Shown here piece by piece: positions 10,145-21,802 of a DNA stretch of 64,000 nt. The stretch covers positions 5,270,001 to 5,334,000 of the forward strand of contig NC_046677.1 in the NCBI RefSeq assembly GCF_003369915.1. The letters are read 5' to 3'. The notes below the pieces were generated by a model. That model was not told where the DNA came from. It searched no databases and saw only the letters and a program-made list of their open reading frames with translations. Each line of letters opens with the position of its first letter. The first letter of the stretch is position 1. The stretch is from Drosophila miranda. Lineage: Eukaryota > Arthropoda > Insecta > Diptera > Drosophilidae. Made by a program: the position numbers and the translations under genes.

Positions 10145-10555
10145 TTAGGACCCACACAAAAATTTAGATGTTTCTGGGCTGATTGGTTTGGTGCGAATGA
10201 GAGAAATGGGAAGGGAGAAATAGAGCATGGGTTTGACAGAAGCCCAAACACACTTCACAGATGACTTGATGACTTTATTTGTACTATATATTTTTTGTAT
10301 TAAGCCAATCATTTTAACATAGCAAAACAATTCATAGCTGACAAAATCTTGTAATATTACTTCTCCGTAATTCTCCATCTGTTTATTTAGAGCTATGTTC
10401 TGCTTCTGCAATTCTTCTTTAAAGTTTTCAGGTTTCTTCAGCATTGGCTCTTCATAATGTAACTTTTTGTGCTTTATCCCTTTCAGATGCTGCATGTTCT
10501 GCCCAACCGTAGTCATATCGTCCTGTGGGTCCAGGCGGATTCTGTGAGGAGGCAT
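10145..10555 (-). CDS. Hypothetical 136-aa ORF, arm 1 copy
   Basis: Starting from the first ATG (MPPHRIRLDPQDD), this ORF encodes 136 residues; the open frame continues upstream to about 10654 without another ATG. The middle is charged and glutamine/lysine-rich, which looks more protein-like than the C-terminus. Its 3' end overlaps the TCE and presumed start of transcription of the CGP gene on the same strand, so the annotated C-terminus is doubtful. I do not recognise it. It may be a small testis gene, a remnant, or a chance ORF. Confidence 0.3.
   Translation of the reverse strand: MPPHRIRLDPQDDMTTVGQNMQHLKGIKHKKLHYEEPMLKKPENFKEELQKQNIALNKQMENYGEVILQDFVSYELFCYVKMIGLIQKIYSTNKVIKSSVKCVWASVKPMLYFSLPISLIRTKPISPETSKFLCGS
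10160..10171 (-). promoter_or_regulatory. Translational control element (TCE) of CGP gene, arm 1 copy
   Basis: Read on the minus strand this is ACATCTAAATTT, one mismatch from the 12-base ACATCAAAATTT element I recall from 5' UTRs of the Mst(3)CGP genes, where it delays translation until late spermatogenesis. It lies about 130 bases upstream of the ATG. Confidence 0.6.
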
Positions 10556-10762
10556 TGGTAGTACGGCATCGTCGGGGTTTTTTGCTTTCCCACATACGTC
10601 TCCACAACGGTTGCCCTTATGTCCTTGGGCGACTCGGACCACTCCGATTAGCACAGAGCAAAAAATTTTTGCCTAGTATCGAGCTTCTGTTTGGTTTAAG
10701 GTGACTACTCTATTATTTATTATAAAAATAATAAGATTAAAACCATTTTATATATTTTCCAG

Positions 10763-10846
10763 AACTTCTACGGATCAAAAACATGTGGGCCTTGTGGATC
10801 GTGTTCTCCCATGTGCTGTGGAGGCTTCTGTAGTGGCTGTCGCTGA
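10763..10846 (+). pseudogene. Second CGP-type exon without a visible start codon, arm 1 copy
   Basis: After a plausible 62-base intron (donor at 10701, acceptor ending 10762) the frame reads NFYGSKTCGPCGSC, then SPMCCGGFCSGCR and a stop. The Cys-Gly-Pro pattern matches Mst84D-type proteins. Upstream in the same frame a TAG is reached before any ATG, so either the first exon is elsewhere or the gene is decayed. The arm 2 copy (24890-24973, minus) differs in the last codon (His instead of Arg). Confidence 0.5.
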
Positions 10847-10998
10847 GTAATAACGACAATCGACAGGATCTATGCCTTCCATCAACGCTCTGGTGACAGC
10901 TGCAGAAAGCTAGAACTCAAAGCTGCCTCAAAAAAATAGCTTTAGGCTAGTTTTATGATAGTTTTAAAAATAAACCATTTAAAAATAAAACAACTTCG

Positions 10999-11740
10999 AA
11001 TATAAACATTTCACAAATCTTATTATTTTTGATGTATTTGGGACACCTCAGGTGGATACTGGATTGGATTATTTGCTTAGTAGTATGAGCCATCTTTTAG
11101 GCTGAACTGAAACTGCGGAGATCCCTGATCCTTAATAAGGATATCATCAGATCAGGGATATTTTTTCGGAACCCAGTTACGCTCTGAACGGCCCACAATC
11201 AGCATGGAAAATTAAATATTTTTGATCATTGATATCCTTGGTCCTTGAAAAGGACTTCATAAAACCAGGGACATTATGCCGATCACAGGAAGCCGTGGCA
11301 CGCCCAGATCGGGCCATAAATAGCGGAGAAAATGAATATTTTTGATCCTTGATATCATTGGTCCTTGAAAAGGACTTCATAAAATCAGGGACAATTTGCC
11401 GATCACAGGAAGCCGTCGCACGCCCAAATCGGCCCACAAATAACGGAGAAAATAAAATTGGCTTATAACTGTCTTTAAAAATGTAGTTCAAGAAATCGCC
11501 AATGGGGGCGCCACCGTACAAAGGGAAAAAACTCGCGTGGGATAGCCTAAATCTGGCTGGGATACCAGGGGAACAGAAATCAGCAGAAGGTAACTGAAAT
11601 TTTTTAAAAATTTGCGCCCCCCCCCCCCTCCCCCAAAGTATGCAACACGAATTTTTTTTTTTTTTTTTTTCATGTGGAAAATTTGTATTTTATTGTAAAC
11701 AAGTTTACTGCTACCTTTCGTGGCAACTTAATCTAGTTTC
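10999..11740 (-). mobile_element. Inverted LINE piece: 3' tail plus next unit's 5' UTR
   Basis: On the minus strand this reads as the end of a LINE 3' UTR with AATAAA and poly(A) (11740 down to about 11650), then the start of a 5' UTR with a C/G homopolymer, both 120-bp repeats and the long hairpin, ending inside the UTR near 10999. It is therefore a head-to-tail junction of the array in reverse orientation. At about 11738-11741 it switches abruptly to plus-strand ORF2 sequence of unit D. Confidence 0.9.
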
Positions 11741-13453
11741 TTGCAAAAGTCAAGCAGACGAGCATTGATAACATTTTAGAAAAAGCTGGCCCCGATGCAT
11801 CTTTCAACTATACTCTCTGGAAGCTTACAAGCCGATTTAAAAGAGTAGTCATGCCTAAATCGCCAATTAAAAATCCAGCAGGCGGTTGGTGCTACTCCAG
11901 TCAGCAAAAGGCTGATATCTTCGCAGACAGTTTAGAGCAAAGATTTAAGCCATTTAATCTTACGTCTGCTGTTACACGAAGGGCCGTCGAACTACAATTG
12001 GAAATGCCATTTCAAATGTCCTTGCCAGCAAGCCCAGTCACATTTCAAGAGGTGGTGCAGCAAATTAAGAAGCTGAAGGCCAAAAAATCCCCTGGTGAGG
12101 ACCTGCTGGACAACAGGACTTTAAAACTTCTGCCTAAAAAAGCGCTGCTATTTATAGTGCTGCTCCTCAACAGCATTCTTAGGATAGGACACTTTCCTAC
12201 CTGCTGGAAGATGGCGCTAATCTCCATGGTACCTAAGCCAGAAAAACAACACACAGAAGTCGATGGCTACAGACCAATTAGCCTGCTCTCAGCGCTAGGG
12301 AAGATGGCGGAAAGAATGATACTGAACCGCATCATGCAGCTTGAACCTGTAAAGCAAAGAATTCCAAAGTGGCAGTTTGGATTTAGACAAGGTCACGGCA
12401 CGCCAGAACAACTTCATCGAGTGGTCAACTTCGCGCTTGATGCAATGGAGCAAAAAATGTATTCGGTAGCTGTGTTTATGGACATTCAACAAGCGTTTGA
12501 CAGGGTGTGGCATGATGGCCTCCTCTTTAAGCTGAGAAACATATTGCCGCCGCAGCTATTCCAGCTGGTGAGTAGCTTTCTAATGGACAGAAGTTTTAGA
12601 GTTGTTGTAAATGGAGCAAAATCATCGAAGCGCCCAATCTGTGCAGGCGTCCCACAAGGCAGCGTTCTTGGACCAACGTTATATACCCTATATACAGCCG
12701 ATATGCCTTCCTCAAGGGTAATAACTGGGTTGGACGAGGACGATGTGTTGATAGCAACCTACGCGGATGACACTGCAGTGCTGACCAGAAGTCCAAGCAT
12801 AAATCTAGCTACGGAAGCTCTGCAACAATATGTGAGCAGCTTTGAGGTCTGGGCTCAGAAATATAGGCAACATAGGCATCAACAGCAGCAAATGTGCTAA
12901 TGTTACTTTTGCTACGAGAACACTTTCTTGCGGAGGCATTAATATGCTGGGCTCCACACTTACGCACAAGAGCTCGTACAAATACCTGGGTGTTGTACTC
13001 GACAGGTCACTAAATTTCAAAACCCATACTACCATGGTTCGACAGTCTGTGATGGCGAAAGCGGGAAAGATGGCGTGGCTACTTGCACCAAGAAATAAGC
13101 TATCGCTGTACAGCAAAGTCACGATATACAAGTCCATCCTCAGCCCCATATGGAAATACGCACTTCAAGTTTACGGCATCGCGTCAAAAACCAACTTAAA
13201 TAAAATTAGAGTTGCTCAGTCAAAAATTCTACGACGAATATGCAATGCTCCATGGTACATACGAAACAGCGACATCGAGAGGGACCTAAAGGTTCCCAAA
13301 GTGGGCGATGTTATACAATTACATGCAGCAAGGTACTTGCAACGACTTGGTGGTCACCCTAATGCGCTAGCCAGACGTCTAATTAACCCGCCAAGGAAAA
13401 GAAGACTCAAAAGGAGTCATCCACTGTATCTCCCTACTAGATCCCTCCTATAA
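11741..13453 (+). pseudogene. LINE ORF2 fragment, frameshifted, unit D
   Basis: The RT core is open to 12900 and includes FMDIQQAFDRVW and TYADDTAVL. The same 4-base insertion as in units A and F (about 12861-12870) shifts the frame; the C-terminal part runs from about 12842 to 13453. Diagnostic residues (RAVELQ, KALLFIVL, PLYLPTR) group this copy with unit F, not with A or B. Confidence 0.9.
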
Positions 13454-13656
13454 CATCTCATTAACTTTTTGTAAATATTCTAAATAATGTATGTACCTAC
13501 TCCATATATGTAACATTAAGTTTAAGTATGTATCTCCTGTGATCAATTGTTTTTCCCCTTAAATGTAAAACTAGATTAAGTTGCCACGAAAGGTAGCAGT
13601 AAACTTGTTTACAATAAAATACAAATTTTCCACATGAAAAAAAAAAAAAAAAAAAA
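11741..13656 (+). mobile_element. LINE unit D, 5'-truncated
   Basis: The unit begins at TTGCAAAAGTCAAGC inside ORF2 (equivalent to 6067 in unit B), without endonuclease or ORF1, and ends with a 3' UTR, AATAAA and a 20-A tail (13637-13656). The 5' break is the inversion junction with the preceding minus-strand piece rather than an ordinary insertion site. Confidence 0.92.
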
Positions 13657-14504
13657 GGAAATGCAAAAAATTCGTGTTGCATACTTGGGGGGGCGCAAAT
13701 TTTAAAAAAATTTCAGTTACCTTCTGCTGATTTCTGTTCCCCTGGTATCCCAGCCAGATTTAGGCTATCCCACGCGAGTTTTTTCCCTTTGTACGGTGGC
13801 GCCCCCATTGGCGATTTCTTGAACTACATTTTTAAAGACAGTTATAAGCCAATTTTATTTTCTCCGTTATTTGTGGGCCGATTTGGGCGTGCGACGGCTT
13901 CCTGTGATCGGCATAATGTCCCTGGTTTTATGAAGTCCTTTTCAAGGACCAAGGATATCAATGATCAAAAATATTTAATTTTCCATGCTGATTGTGGGCC
14001 GTTCAGAGCGTAACTGGGTTCCGAAAAAATATCCCTGATCTGATGATATCCTTATTAAGGATCAGGGATCTCCGCAGTTTCAGTTCAGCCTAAAAGATGG
14101 CTCATATTACTAAGCAAATAATCCAATCCAGGATCCACCTGAGGTGTCCCAAATACATCAAAAATAATAAGATTTGTGAAATGTTTATATTCAGTTCTTT
14201 CCATACATTCGTCGAAGACGGACGTGTCGCGCATTGAAGTTTCTAAATAATCGCAAAGTGCATTCTGTGTGCTTATCTCGCACGAGAATCTATTTTTAGA
14301 CACTGCGTAGCGGTGTCGGTAACACGAGAACAACAAAGAACAGTAAGCGAAGTAAGCTGTCGTACAGCGGGCAAGCTTTTGCCCTCGCCCTGCGCGCAGC
14401 CGCAAACGAAGGGCAACAAAAGCTCAACTTTTCTTAGCAGCAAGAATTCTTGATGCTAGGCAATCACAAATTTGTAACAAGCAAATTTCGTGAAGTGCCA
14501 AAAA

Positions 14505-16151
14505 ATGGACGTAGACTCACCTGATCATTCCCAGCTTAGTGATAAGCTTTCAGCGACTGATAAGATGAGGAAAATAGCTGGTGCACCTGCAGAATTGCGT
14601 GCCAGCTTGGCTAAAGACCTATATAAGGCAATTGGAACGCCTAACTACAATAGTAGCTTGATCGCAACGACTACAAGCACTATTACCACGAGCACACTAT
14701 CTTTTTCAACAGGGAAATGTCCAGCGAATTACTCAATGGCAAATACCGTAACTGGCAGCATATGTTCAGTACCGAGCACCTCGAGAGCTGAGGCGTCTAC
14801 TTCAAGCTTAGCCAAAAAAGTATCCCAAGGAAAAGATTGTACCTTTCAGATGCCGATGGTCTCTATTAGTAAAAAGCAAAAAAGAGCTGATAAAGTCTCA
14901 AAAACAATTCAAAAAAATACACACCCAGCTATTCCAAAAAATCACCCATTCAAGGGCCGCCAAAATTTTACACAATTTTACAATCGCTATGCAGCGCTAT
15001 CTGAAGAAGCTGAATCTGTAATGGAACTGGACGAAGAAGAGCAACATGGGCTAGTAGCAAACGAAGCTAGCAATGAGCAGCAGCCAAGCATAGTGCCTAA
15101 GCCTCCAGCTATTTGCGTGCCGCAAGTGAATAAAATGGACAAACTCGAAGACGCCCTCAATTCTGTAATTCCAGCTGATGAGTATGACATTCGCACATCC
15201 AGATTTGGAGTTTCGCGTATATATGCAAAAAATTCCCAAGCTTTTCGAACAGTTATTGATATGCTGACGAAGCAAAACTGTGAATTCTGGCACCATCAGT
15301 TGAGAGAGGATACGCCGTACAGATTGATTATTCGAGATATCCATCCAAATGTACCAAAACACTTAATTGAGCACACGTTCACCGACAAGGGTTTCACAGT
15401 CATGAACATCTACTGCCCCAGGAAGCCAAACTGGCGTAATATTGAAATAAATGAAGAGGATGATCATGAAATAAATAACTTAAAAACAAGACAGAGTATG
15501 TTCTACGTGAACCTAAAGAAAACACCAAATATTGCAGAGGCACTTAAGATTACTCAAATTGGAAGGCACAGAGTAACAGTAATTAAGGCAAAGCACAGTA
15601 AAGAATTGGTGCAGTGCTTTAGATGCCAAGATTTTGGACATACGCGAAACTACTGCCTTAAAAAGCCAGTCTGTGGAAAATGCTCTGGCGACCACTATAC
15701 TGGATCAAAATCGTGCGAACTAAGTCTTAGTAACAAATCCATTTGTGCAAACTGCGGCGAAGATCACCTATCTAGCTATAAAAGTTGTTCAGTCCGAATT
15801 TAACTCAGCAAGAAGCTTAAGCCGACAGCCAGACTACCAGAAGATGGAATGCCTGCCAGTAGCAAAAATAAAAATCACCCAGTCGGATCGCAAGTCATCT
15901 CAAATGCCAATGTGAGGAGTGGGTTCTCCTATGCAGACATAACAAGACCGCGTGCAGAGAAAAATATTAACGTGAACACATTACATGACAGCTCCCGGTT
16001 GTTTAATGGTGCTGAAGATCAAATTCAAAATATTAGAAAAAGCTATAAACGACCTTAATAGTAGAATGGATCAAATGTTCAAACTAATACAGGATACGAT
16101 GGAGGCAAACAAAGCCTTCCGCGACCTGGTACAGAAGCTTATTTCAAAATG
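14505..16151 (+). pseudogene. LINE ORF1 (gag-like), nonsense mutation, unit E
   Basis: The frame from the ATG at 14505 is open to a TAA at 15801-15803, where the other units have GAA (CSVRIE). All three zinc knuckles lie before the stop. A further small deletion at about 16021 (after NGAEDQ) changes the C-terminus. The remaining sequence can be followed to the ORF1/ORF2 junction at 16149-16151. Confidence 0.9.
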
Positions 16152-18421
16152 AACAAGCTTCAATTAAAAATCGGATTATGGAATGCACGAGGGCTAGTCA
16201 AGAACATTGAAGAACTTAGACTTTTCCTTAATGCTAATAAAATCGATGTAATGTTGATAACAGAGACACATATGCGCCCTGGTCGGAGAGCATTCGTACC
16301 AGGATACGATCAATATTACGCTGATCATCCCAGCGGAACATCGAAAAGTGGCTCTGCTCTGTTCATACGATCGTCCATTGCCCATACTCAGAACGAACCT
16401 ACGTCCAGGATAAACATACAAGTTGCCAGCGTGAGTGTGCCGACTAATGTTGGATGCATCAAGATCTCCTCAATATACCTGCCACCCAACCAACCTTGGA
16501 GTACAACTGATTTTGAGCAACTTTTTCTTAGCCTGGGGAACAGATTCATCGCAGGCGGTGACTTTAACGCAAAGCACCCATGGTGGGGTAACGTCAGATC
16601 ATGCTGTCGAGGGAAGCGATTGCAAGAGGCCATCGTCAGTAGCACATGCGAAATCCTTGCCACTGGCGAGGCAACTTTCTTCTCATACAACACTCGCCTT
16701 ACACCTTCTGCTCTCGACTTTTTCATTGTCAACGGGATTGCGCAAAACAAGCTGTAAGTCGAAACTAAATATGAACTCTCCTCGGATCACCTGCCAATTG
16801 TAGCATCAGTGCATCATTCTCCTCAAATCAAAACTATGAAGCAACAAATTCTCCCTCGAGGCTCTTGCGTTGAAGTATTTCAAGCCGAACTAGATAGTAG
16901 AATCAACCTCAACACGGAAATAAAAAGTCCCGATGATATAGAAGATGCAATCTCGATATTTATGAGAAACGTAATATTGGCTGCATCTTCTGCTGCGCCT
17001 GTAAACCAATGTTCACCAAGCCAACGACGACAAGATACTCTTCCCCCAAGTGCCGTAGCTCTCCTGCGCCTGAAAAGAAGAGTAAGAAGAGAGTATGCGA
17101 GAACGGGTGATACTCGAGTTCATCAAATCTACTTGAGACTATCAAACCGTTTGCAAAAGGTACTTGCAAAAGTCAAGCAGACGAGCATTGATAACATTTT
17201 AGAAAAAGCTGGCCCCGATGCATCTTTCAACTATACTCTCTGGAAGCTTACAAGCCGATTTAAAAGAGTAGTCATGCCTAAATCGCCAATTAAAAATCCA
17301 GCAGGCGGTTGGTGCTACTCCAGTCAGCAAAAGGCTGATATCTTCGCAGCCAGTTTAGAGCAAAGATTTAAGCCATTTAATCTTACGTCTGCTGTTACAC
17401 GAAGGGCCGTCGAGCTACAATTGGAAATGCCATTTCAAATGTCCTTGCCAGCAAGCCCAGTCACATTTCAAGAGGTGGTGCAGCAAATTAAGAAGCTGAA
17501 GGCCAAAAAATCCCCTGGTGAGGACCTGCTGGACAACAGGACTTTAAAACTTCTGCCTAAAAAAGCCCTGCTATTTATAGTGCTGCTCCTCAACAGCATT
17601 CTTAGGATAGGACACTTACCTACCTGCTGGAAGATGGCGCTTATCTCCATGGTACCTAAGCCAGAAAAACAACACACAGAAGTCGATGGCTACAGACCAA
17701 TTAGCCTGCTCTCAGCGCTAGGGAAGATGGCGGAAAGAATGATACTGAACCGCATCATGCAGCTTGAACCTGTAAAGCAAAGAATTCCAAAGTGGCAGTT
17801 TGGATTTAGACAAGGTCACGGCACGCCAGAACAACTTCATCGAGTGGTCAACTTCGCGCTTGATGCAATGGAGCAAAAAATGTATTCGGTAGCTGTGTTT
17901 ATGGACATTCAACAAGCGTTTGACAGGGTGTGGCATGATGGCCTCCTCTTTAAGCTGAGAAACATATTGCCGCCGCAGCTATTCCAGCTGGTGAGTAGCT
18001 TTCTAATGGACAGAAGTTTTAGAGTTGTTGTAAATGGAGCAAAATCATCGAAGCGCCCAATCTGTGCAGGCGGCCCACAAGCAAAGTCACGATATACAAG
18101 TCCATCCTCAGCCCCATATGGAAATACGCACTTCAAGTTTACGGCATCGCGTCAAAAACCAACTTAAATAAAATTAGAGTTGCTCAGTCAAAAATTCTAC
18201 GACGAATATGCAATGCTCCATGGTACATACGAAACAGCGACATCGAGAGGGACCTAAAGGTTCCCAAAGTGGGCGATGTTATACAATTACATGCAGCAAG
18301 GTACTTGCAACGACTTGGTGGTCACCCTAATGCGCTAGCCAGACGTCTAATTAACCCGCCAAGGAAAAGAAGACTCAAAAGGAGTCATCCACTGGATCTC
18401 CCTACTAGATCCCTCCTATAA
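16149..18421 (+). pseudogene. LINE ORF2, nonsense mutation and deletion of the RT catalytic motif, unit E
   Basis: The endonuclease is open to a TAA at 16755-16757, where intact copies have TCA (NKLSVE). The frame continues to about 18075, then 451 bases are missing relative to unit B (its 6985-7435), with a 2-base AG overlap at the joint. The deletion removes the YADD catalytic motif and shifts the frame, so this copy cannot make a polymerase. Confidence 0.92.
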
Positions 18422-19582
18422 CATCTCATTAACTTTTTGTAAATATTCTAAATAATGTATGTACCTACTCCATATATGTAACATTAAGTTTAAGTATGTA
18501 TCTCCTGTGATCAATTGTTTTTCCCCTTAAATGTAAAACTAGATTAAGTTGCCACGAAAGGTAGCAGTAAACTTGTTTACAATAAAATACAAATTTTCCA
18601 CATGAAAAAAAAAAAAAAAAAAATTCGTGTTGCATACTTTTGGGGGGGGGGGGCGCAAATTTTTAAAAAATTTCAGTTACCTTCTGCTGATTTCTGTTCC
18701 AGCTATCCCAGCCAGATTTAGGCTATCCCACGCGAGTTTTTTCCCTTTGTACGGTGGCGCCCCCATTGGCGATTTCTTGAACTACATTTTTAAAGACAGT
18801 TATAAGCCAATTTTATTTTCTCCGTTATTTGTGGGCCGATTTGGGCGTGCGACGGCTTCCTGTGATCGGCAAAATGTCCCTGATTTTATGAAGTCCTTTT
18901 CAAGGACCAATGATATCAAGGATCAAAAATATTCATTTTCTCCGCTATTTATGGCCCGATCTGGGCGTGCGACGGCTTCCTGTGATCGGCATAATGTCCC
19001 TGGTTTTATGAAGTCCTTTTCAAGGACCAAGGATATCAATGATCAAAAATATTTAATTTTCCATGCTGATTGTGGGCCGTTCAGAGCGTAACTGGGTTCC
19101 GAAAAAATATCCCTGATCTGATGATATCCTTATTAAGGATCAGGGATCTCCGCAGTTTCAGTTCAGCCTAAAAGATGGCTCATATTACTAAGCAAATAAT
19201 CCAATCCAGTATCCACCTGAGGTGTACCAAATACATCAAAAATAATAAGATTTGTGAAATGTTTATATTCAGTTCTTTCCATACATTCGTCGAAGACGGA
19301 CGTGTCGCGCATTGAAGTTTCTAAATAATCGCAAAGTGCATTCTGTGTGCTTATCTCGCACGAGAATCTATTTTTAGACACTGCGTAGCGGTGTCGGTAA
19401 CACGAGAACAACAAAGAACAGTAAGCGAAGTAAGCTGTCGTACAGCGGGCAAGCTTTTGCCCTCGCCCTGCGCGCAGCCGCAAACGAAGGGCAACAAAAG
19501 CTCAACTTTTCTTAGCAGCAAGAACTCTTGATGCTAGGCAATCACAAATTTGTAACAAGCAAATTTCGTGAAGTGCCAAAAA

Positions 19583-21802
19583 ATGGACGTAGACTCACCT
19601 GATCATTCCCAGCTTAGTGATAAGCTTTCAGCGACTGATAAGATGAGGAAAATAGCTGGTGCACCTGCAGAATTGCGTGCCAGCTTGGCTAAAGACCTAT
19701 ATAAGGCAATTGGAACGCCTAACTACAATAGTAGCTTGATCGCAACGACTACAAGCACTATTACCACGAGCACACTATCTTTTTCAACAGGGAAATGTCC
19801 AGCGAATTACTCAATGGCAAATACCGTAACTGGCAGCATATGTTCAGTACCGAGCACCTCGAGAGCTGAGGCGTCTACTTCAAGCTTAGCCAAAAAAGTA
19901 TCCCAAGGAAAAGATTGTACCTTTCAGATGCCGATGGTCTCTATTAGTAAAAAGCAAAAAAGAGCTGATAAAGTCTCAAAAACAATTCAAAAAAATACAC
20001 ACCCAGCTATTCCAAAAAATCACCCATTCAAGGGCCGCCAAAATTTTACACAATTTTACAATCGCTATGCAGCGCTATCTGAAGAAGCTGAATCTGTAAT
20101 GGAACTGGACGAAGAAGAGCAACATGGGCTAGTAGCAAACGAAGCTAGCAATGAGCAGCAGCCAAGCATAGTGCCTAAGCCTCCAGCTATTTGCGTGCCG
20201 CAAGTGAATAAAATGGACAAACTCGAAGACGCCCTCAATTCTGTAATTCCAGCTGATGAGTATGACATTCGCACATCCAGATTTGGAGTTTCGCGTATAT
20301 ATGCAAAAAATTCCCAAGCTTTTCGAACAGTTATTGATATGCTGACGAAGCAAAACTGTGAATTCTGGCACCATCAGTTGAGAGAGGATACGCCGTACAG
20401 ATTGATTATTCGAGATATCCATCCAAATGTACCAAAACACTTAATTGAGCACACGTTCACCGACAAGGGTTTCACAGTCATGAACATCTACTGCCCCAGG
20501 AAGCCAAACTGGCGTAATATTGAAATAAATGAAGAGGATGATCATGAAATAAATAACTTAAAAACAAGACAGAGTATGTTCTACGTGAACCTAAAGAAAA
20601 CACCAAATATTGCAGAGGCACTTAAGATTACTCAAATTGGAAGGCACAGAGTAACAGTAATTAAGGCAAAGCACAGTAAAGAATTGGTGCAGTGCTTTAG
20701 ATGCCAAGATATTGGACATACGCGAAACTACTGCCTTAAAAAGCCAGTCTGTGGAAAATGCTCTGGCGACCACTGTACTGGATCAAAATCGTGCGAACTA
20801 AGTCTTAGTAACAAATCCATTTGTGCAAACTGCGGCGAAGATCACCTATCTAGCTATAAAAGTTGTTCAGTCCGAATTGAACTCAGCAAGAAGCTTAAGC
20901 CGACAGCCAGACTACCAGAAGATGGAATGCCTGCCAGTAGCAAAAATAAAGTAAGTAAAGAATTGGTGCAGTGCTTTAGATGCCAAGATTTTGGACATAC
21001 GCGAAACTACTGCCTTAAAAAGCCAGTCTGTGGAAAATGCTCTGGCGACCACTATACTGGATCAAAATCGTGCGAACTAAGTCTTAGTAACAAATCCATT
21101 TGTGCAAACTGCGGCGAAGATCACCTATCTAGCTATAAAAGTTGTTCAGTCCGAATTGAACTCAGCAAGAAGCTTAAGCCGACAGCCAGACTACCAGAAG
21201 ATGGAATGCCTGCCAGTAGCAAAAATAAAGTAAGTAAAGAATTGGTGCAGTGCTTTAGATGCCAAGATTTTGGACATACGCGAAACTACTGCCTTAAAAA
21301 GCCAGTCTGTGGAAAATGCTCTGGCGACCACTATACTGGATCAAAATCGTGCGAACTAAGTCTTAGTAACAAATCCATTTGTGCAAACTGCGGCGAAGAT
21401 CACCTATCTAGCTATAAAAGTTGTTCAGTCCGAATTGAACTCAGCAAGAAGCTTAAGCCGACAGCCAGACTACCAGAAGATGGAATGCCTGCCAGTAGCA
21501 AAAATAAAAATCACCCAGTCGGATCGCAAGTCATCTCAAATGCCAATGTGAGGAGTGGGTTCTCCTATGCAGACATAACAAGACCGCATGCAGAGAAAAA
21601 TATTAACGTGAACACATTACATGACAGCTCCCGGTTGTTTAATGGTGCTGAAGATCAGCATTTTAGTAGCAAATTCAAAATATTAGCAAAAGCTATAAAC
21701 GACCTTAATAGTAGAATGGATCAAATGTTCAAACTAATACAGGATACGATGGAGGCAAACAAAGCCTTCCGCGACCTGGTACAGAAGCTTATTTCAAAAT
21801 GA
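19583..21802 (+). CDS. LINE ORF1 (gag-like) with triplicated zinc-knuckle module, unit F
   Basis: The ATG-started protein has 739 residues against 561 in unit B. The extra length is two additional in-frame copies of a 93-residue module that starts near KELVQCFRC and ends near MPASSKNK, so nine zinc knuckles replace three. First-copy knuckles read DIGHT and DHCTG; copies two and three read DFGHT and DHYTG, showing that the repeats are not simple clones of the first. The frame stays open through all joints and the stop overlaps the ORF2 start (ATGA). Whether such a gag still assembles is unknown. Confidence 0.9.
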   Translation: MDVDSPDHSQLSDKLSATDKMRKIAGAPAELRASLAKDLYKAIGTPNYNSSLIATTTSTITTSTLSFSTGKCPANYSMANTVTGSICSVPSTSRAEASTSSLAKKVSQGKDCTFQMPMVSISKKQKRADKVSKTIQKNTHPAIPKNHPFKGRQNFTQFYNRYAALSEEAESVMELDEEEQHGLVANEASNEQQPSIVPKPPAICVPQVNKMDKLEDALNSVIPADEYDIRTSRFGVSRIYAKNSQAFRTVIDMLTKQNCEFWHHQLREDTPYRLIIRDIHPNVPKHLIEHTFTDKGFTVMNIYCPRKPNWRNIEINEEDDHEINNLKTRQSMFYVNLKKTPNIAEALKITQIGRHRVTVIKAKHSKELVQCFRCQDIGHTRNYCLKKPVCGKCSGDHCTGSKSCELSLSNKSICANCGEDHLSSYKSCSVRIELSKKLKPTARLPEDGMPASSKNKVSKELVQCFRCQDFGHTRNYCLKKPVCGKCSGDHYTGSKSCELSLSNKSICANCGEDHLSSYKSCSVRIELSKKLKPTARLPEDGMPASSKNKVSKELVQCFRCQDFGHTRNYCLKKPVCGKCSGDHYTGSKSCELSLSNKSICANCGEDHLSSYKSCSVRIELSKKLKPTARLPEDGMPASSKNKNHPVGSQVISNANVRSGFSYADITRPHAEKNINVNTLHDSSRLFNGAEDQHFSSKFKILAKAINDLNSRMDQMFKLIQDTMEANKAFRDLVQKLISK
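20675..21511 (+). repeat. Three tandem 279-bp copies of the gag zinc-knuckle coding module
   Basis: Units start at about 20675, 20954 and 21233 with AGTAAAGAATTGGTGCAG. The period of 279 bases is exactly 93 codons. Copies 2 and 3 appear identical to each other, while copy 1 differs at several sites. Confidence 0.95.

Larger units (their letters stand above)
8252..10998 (-). repeat. Inverted host duplication, arm 1 (partner 24724-27468)
   Basis: This segment is the reverse complement of 24724-27468: coordinates sum to 35720 in the outer part and 35736 in the inner part because arm 1 carries 16 extra bases near 9336-9351. I counted five substitutions by eye, so the arms are close to but not fully identical. 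Between 8252 and 9800 I see no gene, only A/T-rich and GC-rich non-coding DNA and a short minisatellite. From 9837 to 10846 it holds copies of two CGP-type genes and a hypothetical ORF. The left edge abuts a LINE 5' UTR, the right edge an inverted LINE piece. Confidence 0.93.
13657..18623 (+). mobile_element. LINE unit E, full-length but defective
   Basis: The unit starts ggaaatgcaaaaaattcgtg directly after the poly(A) of unit D and ends with AATAAA and poly(A) (18605-18623). The 5' UTR has only one of the two 120-bp repeats, a hybrid of both, as expected from unequal exchange or deletion between them. ORF1 has a nonsense codon and an indel, ORF2 a nonsense codon and a 451-base deletion. Confidence 0.92.

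Noticed and set aside
20675..21511. The 279-bp triplication as a CRISPR-like or regulatory array
   Set aside because: The repeats are contiguous, in-frame coding sequence of the gag zinc knuckles without spacers.
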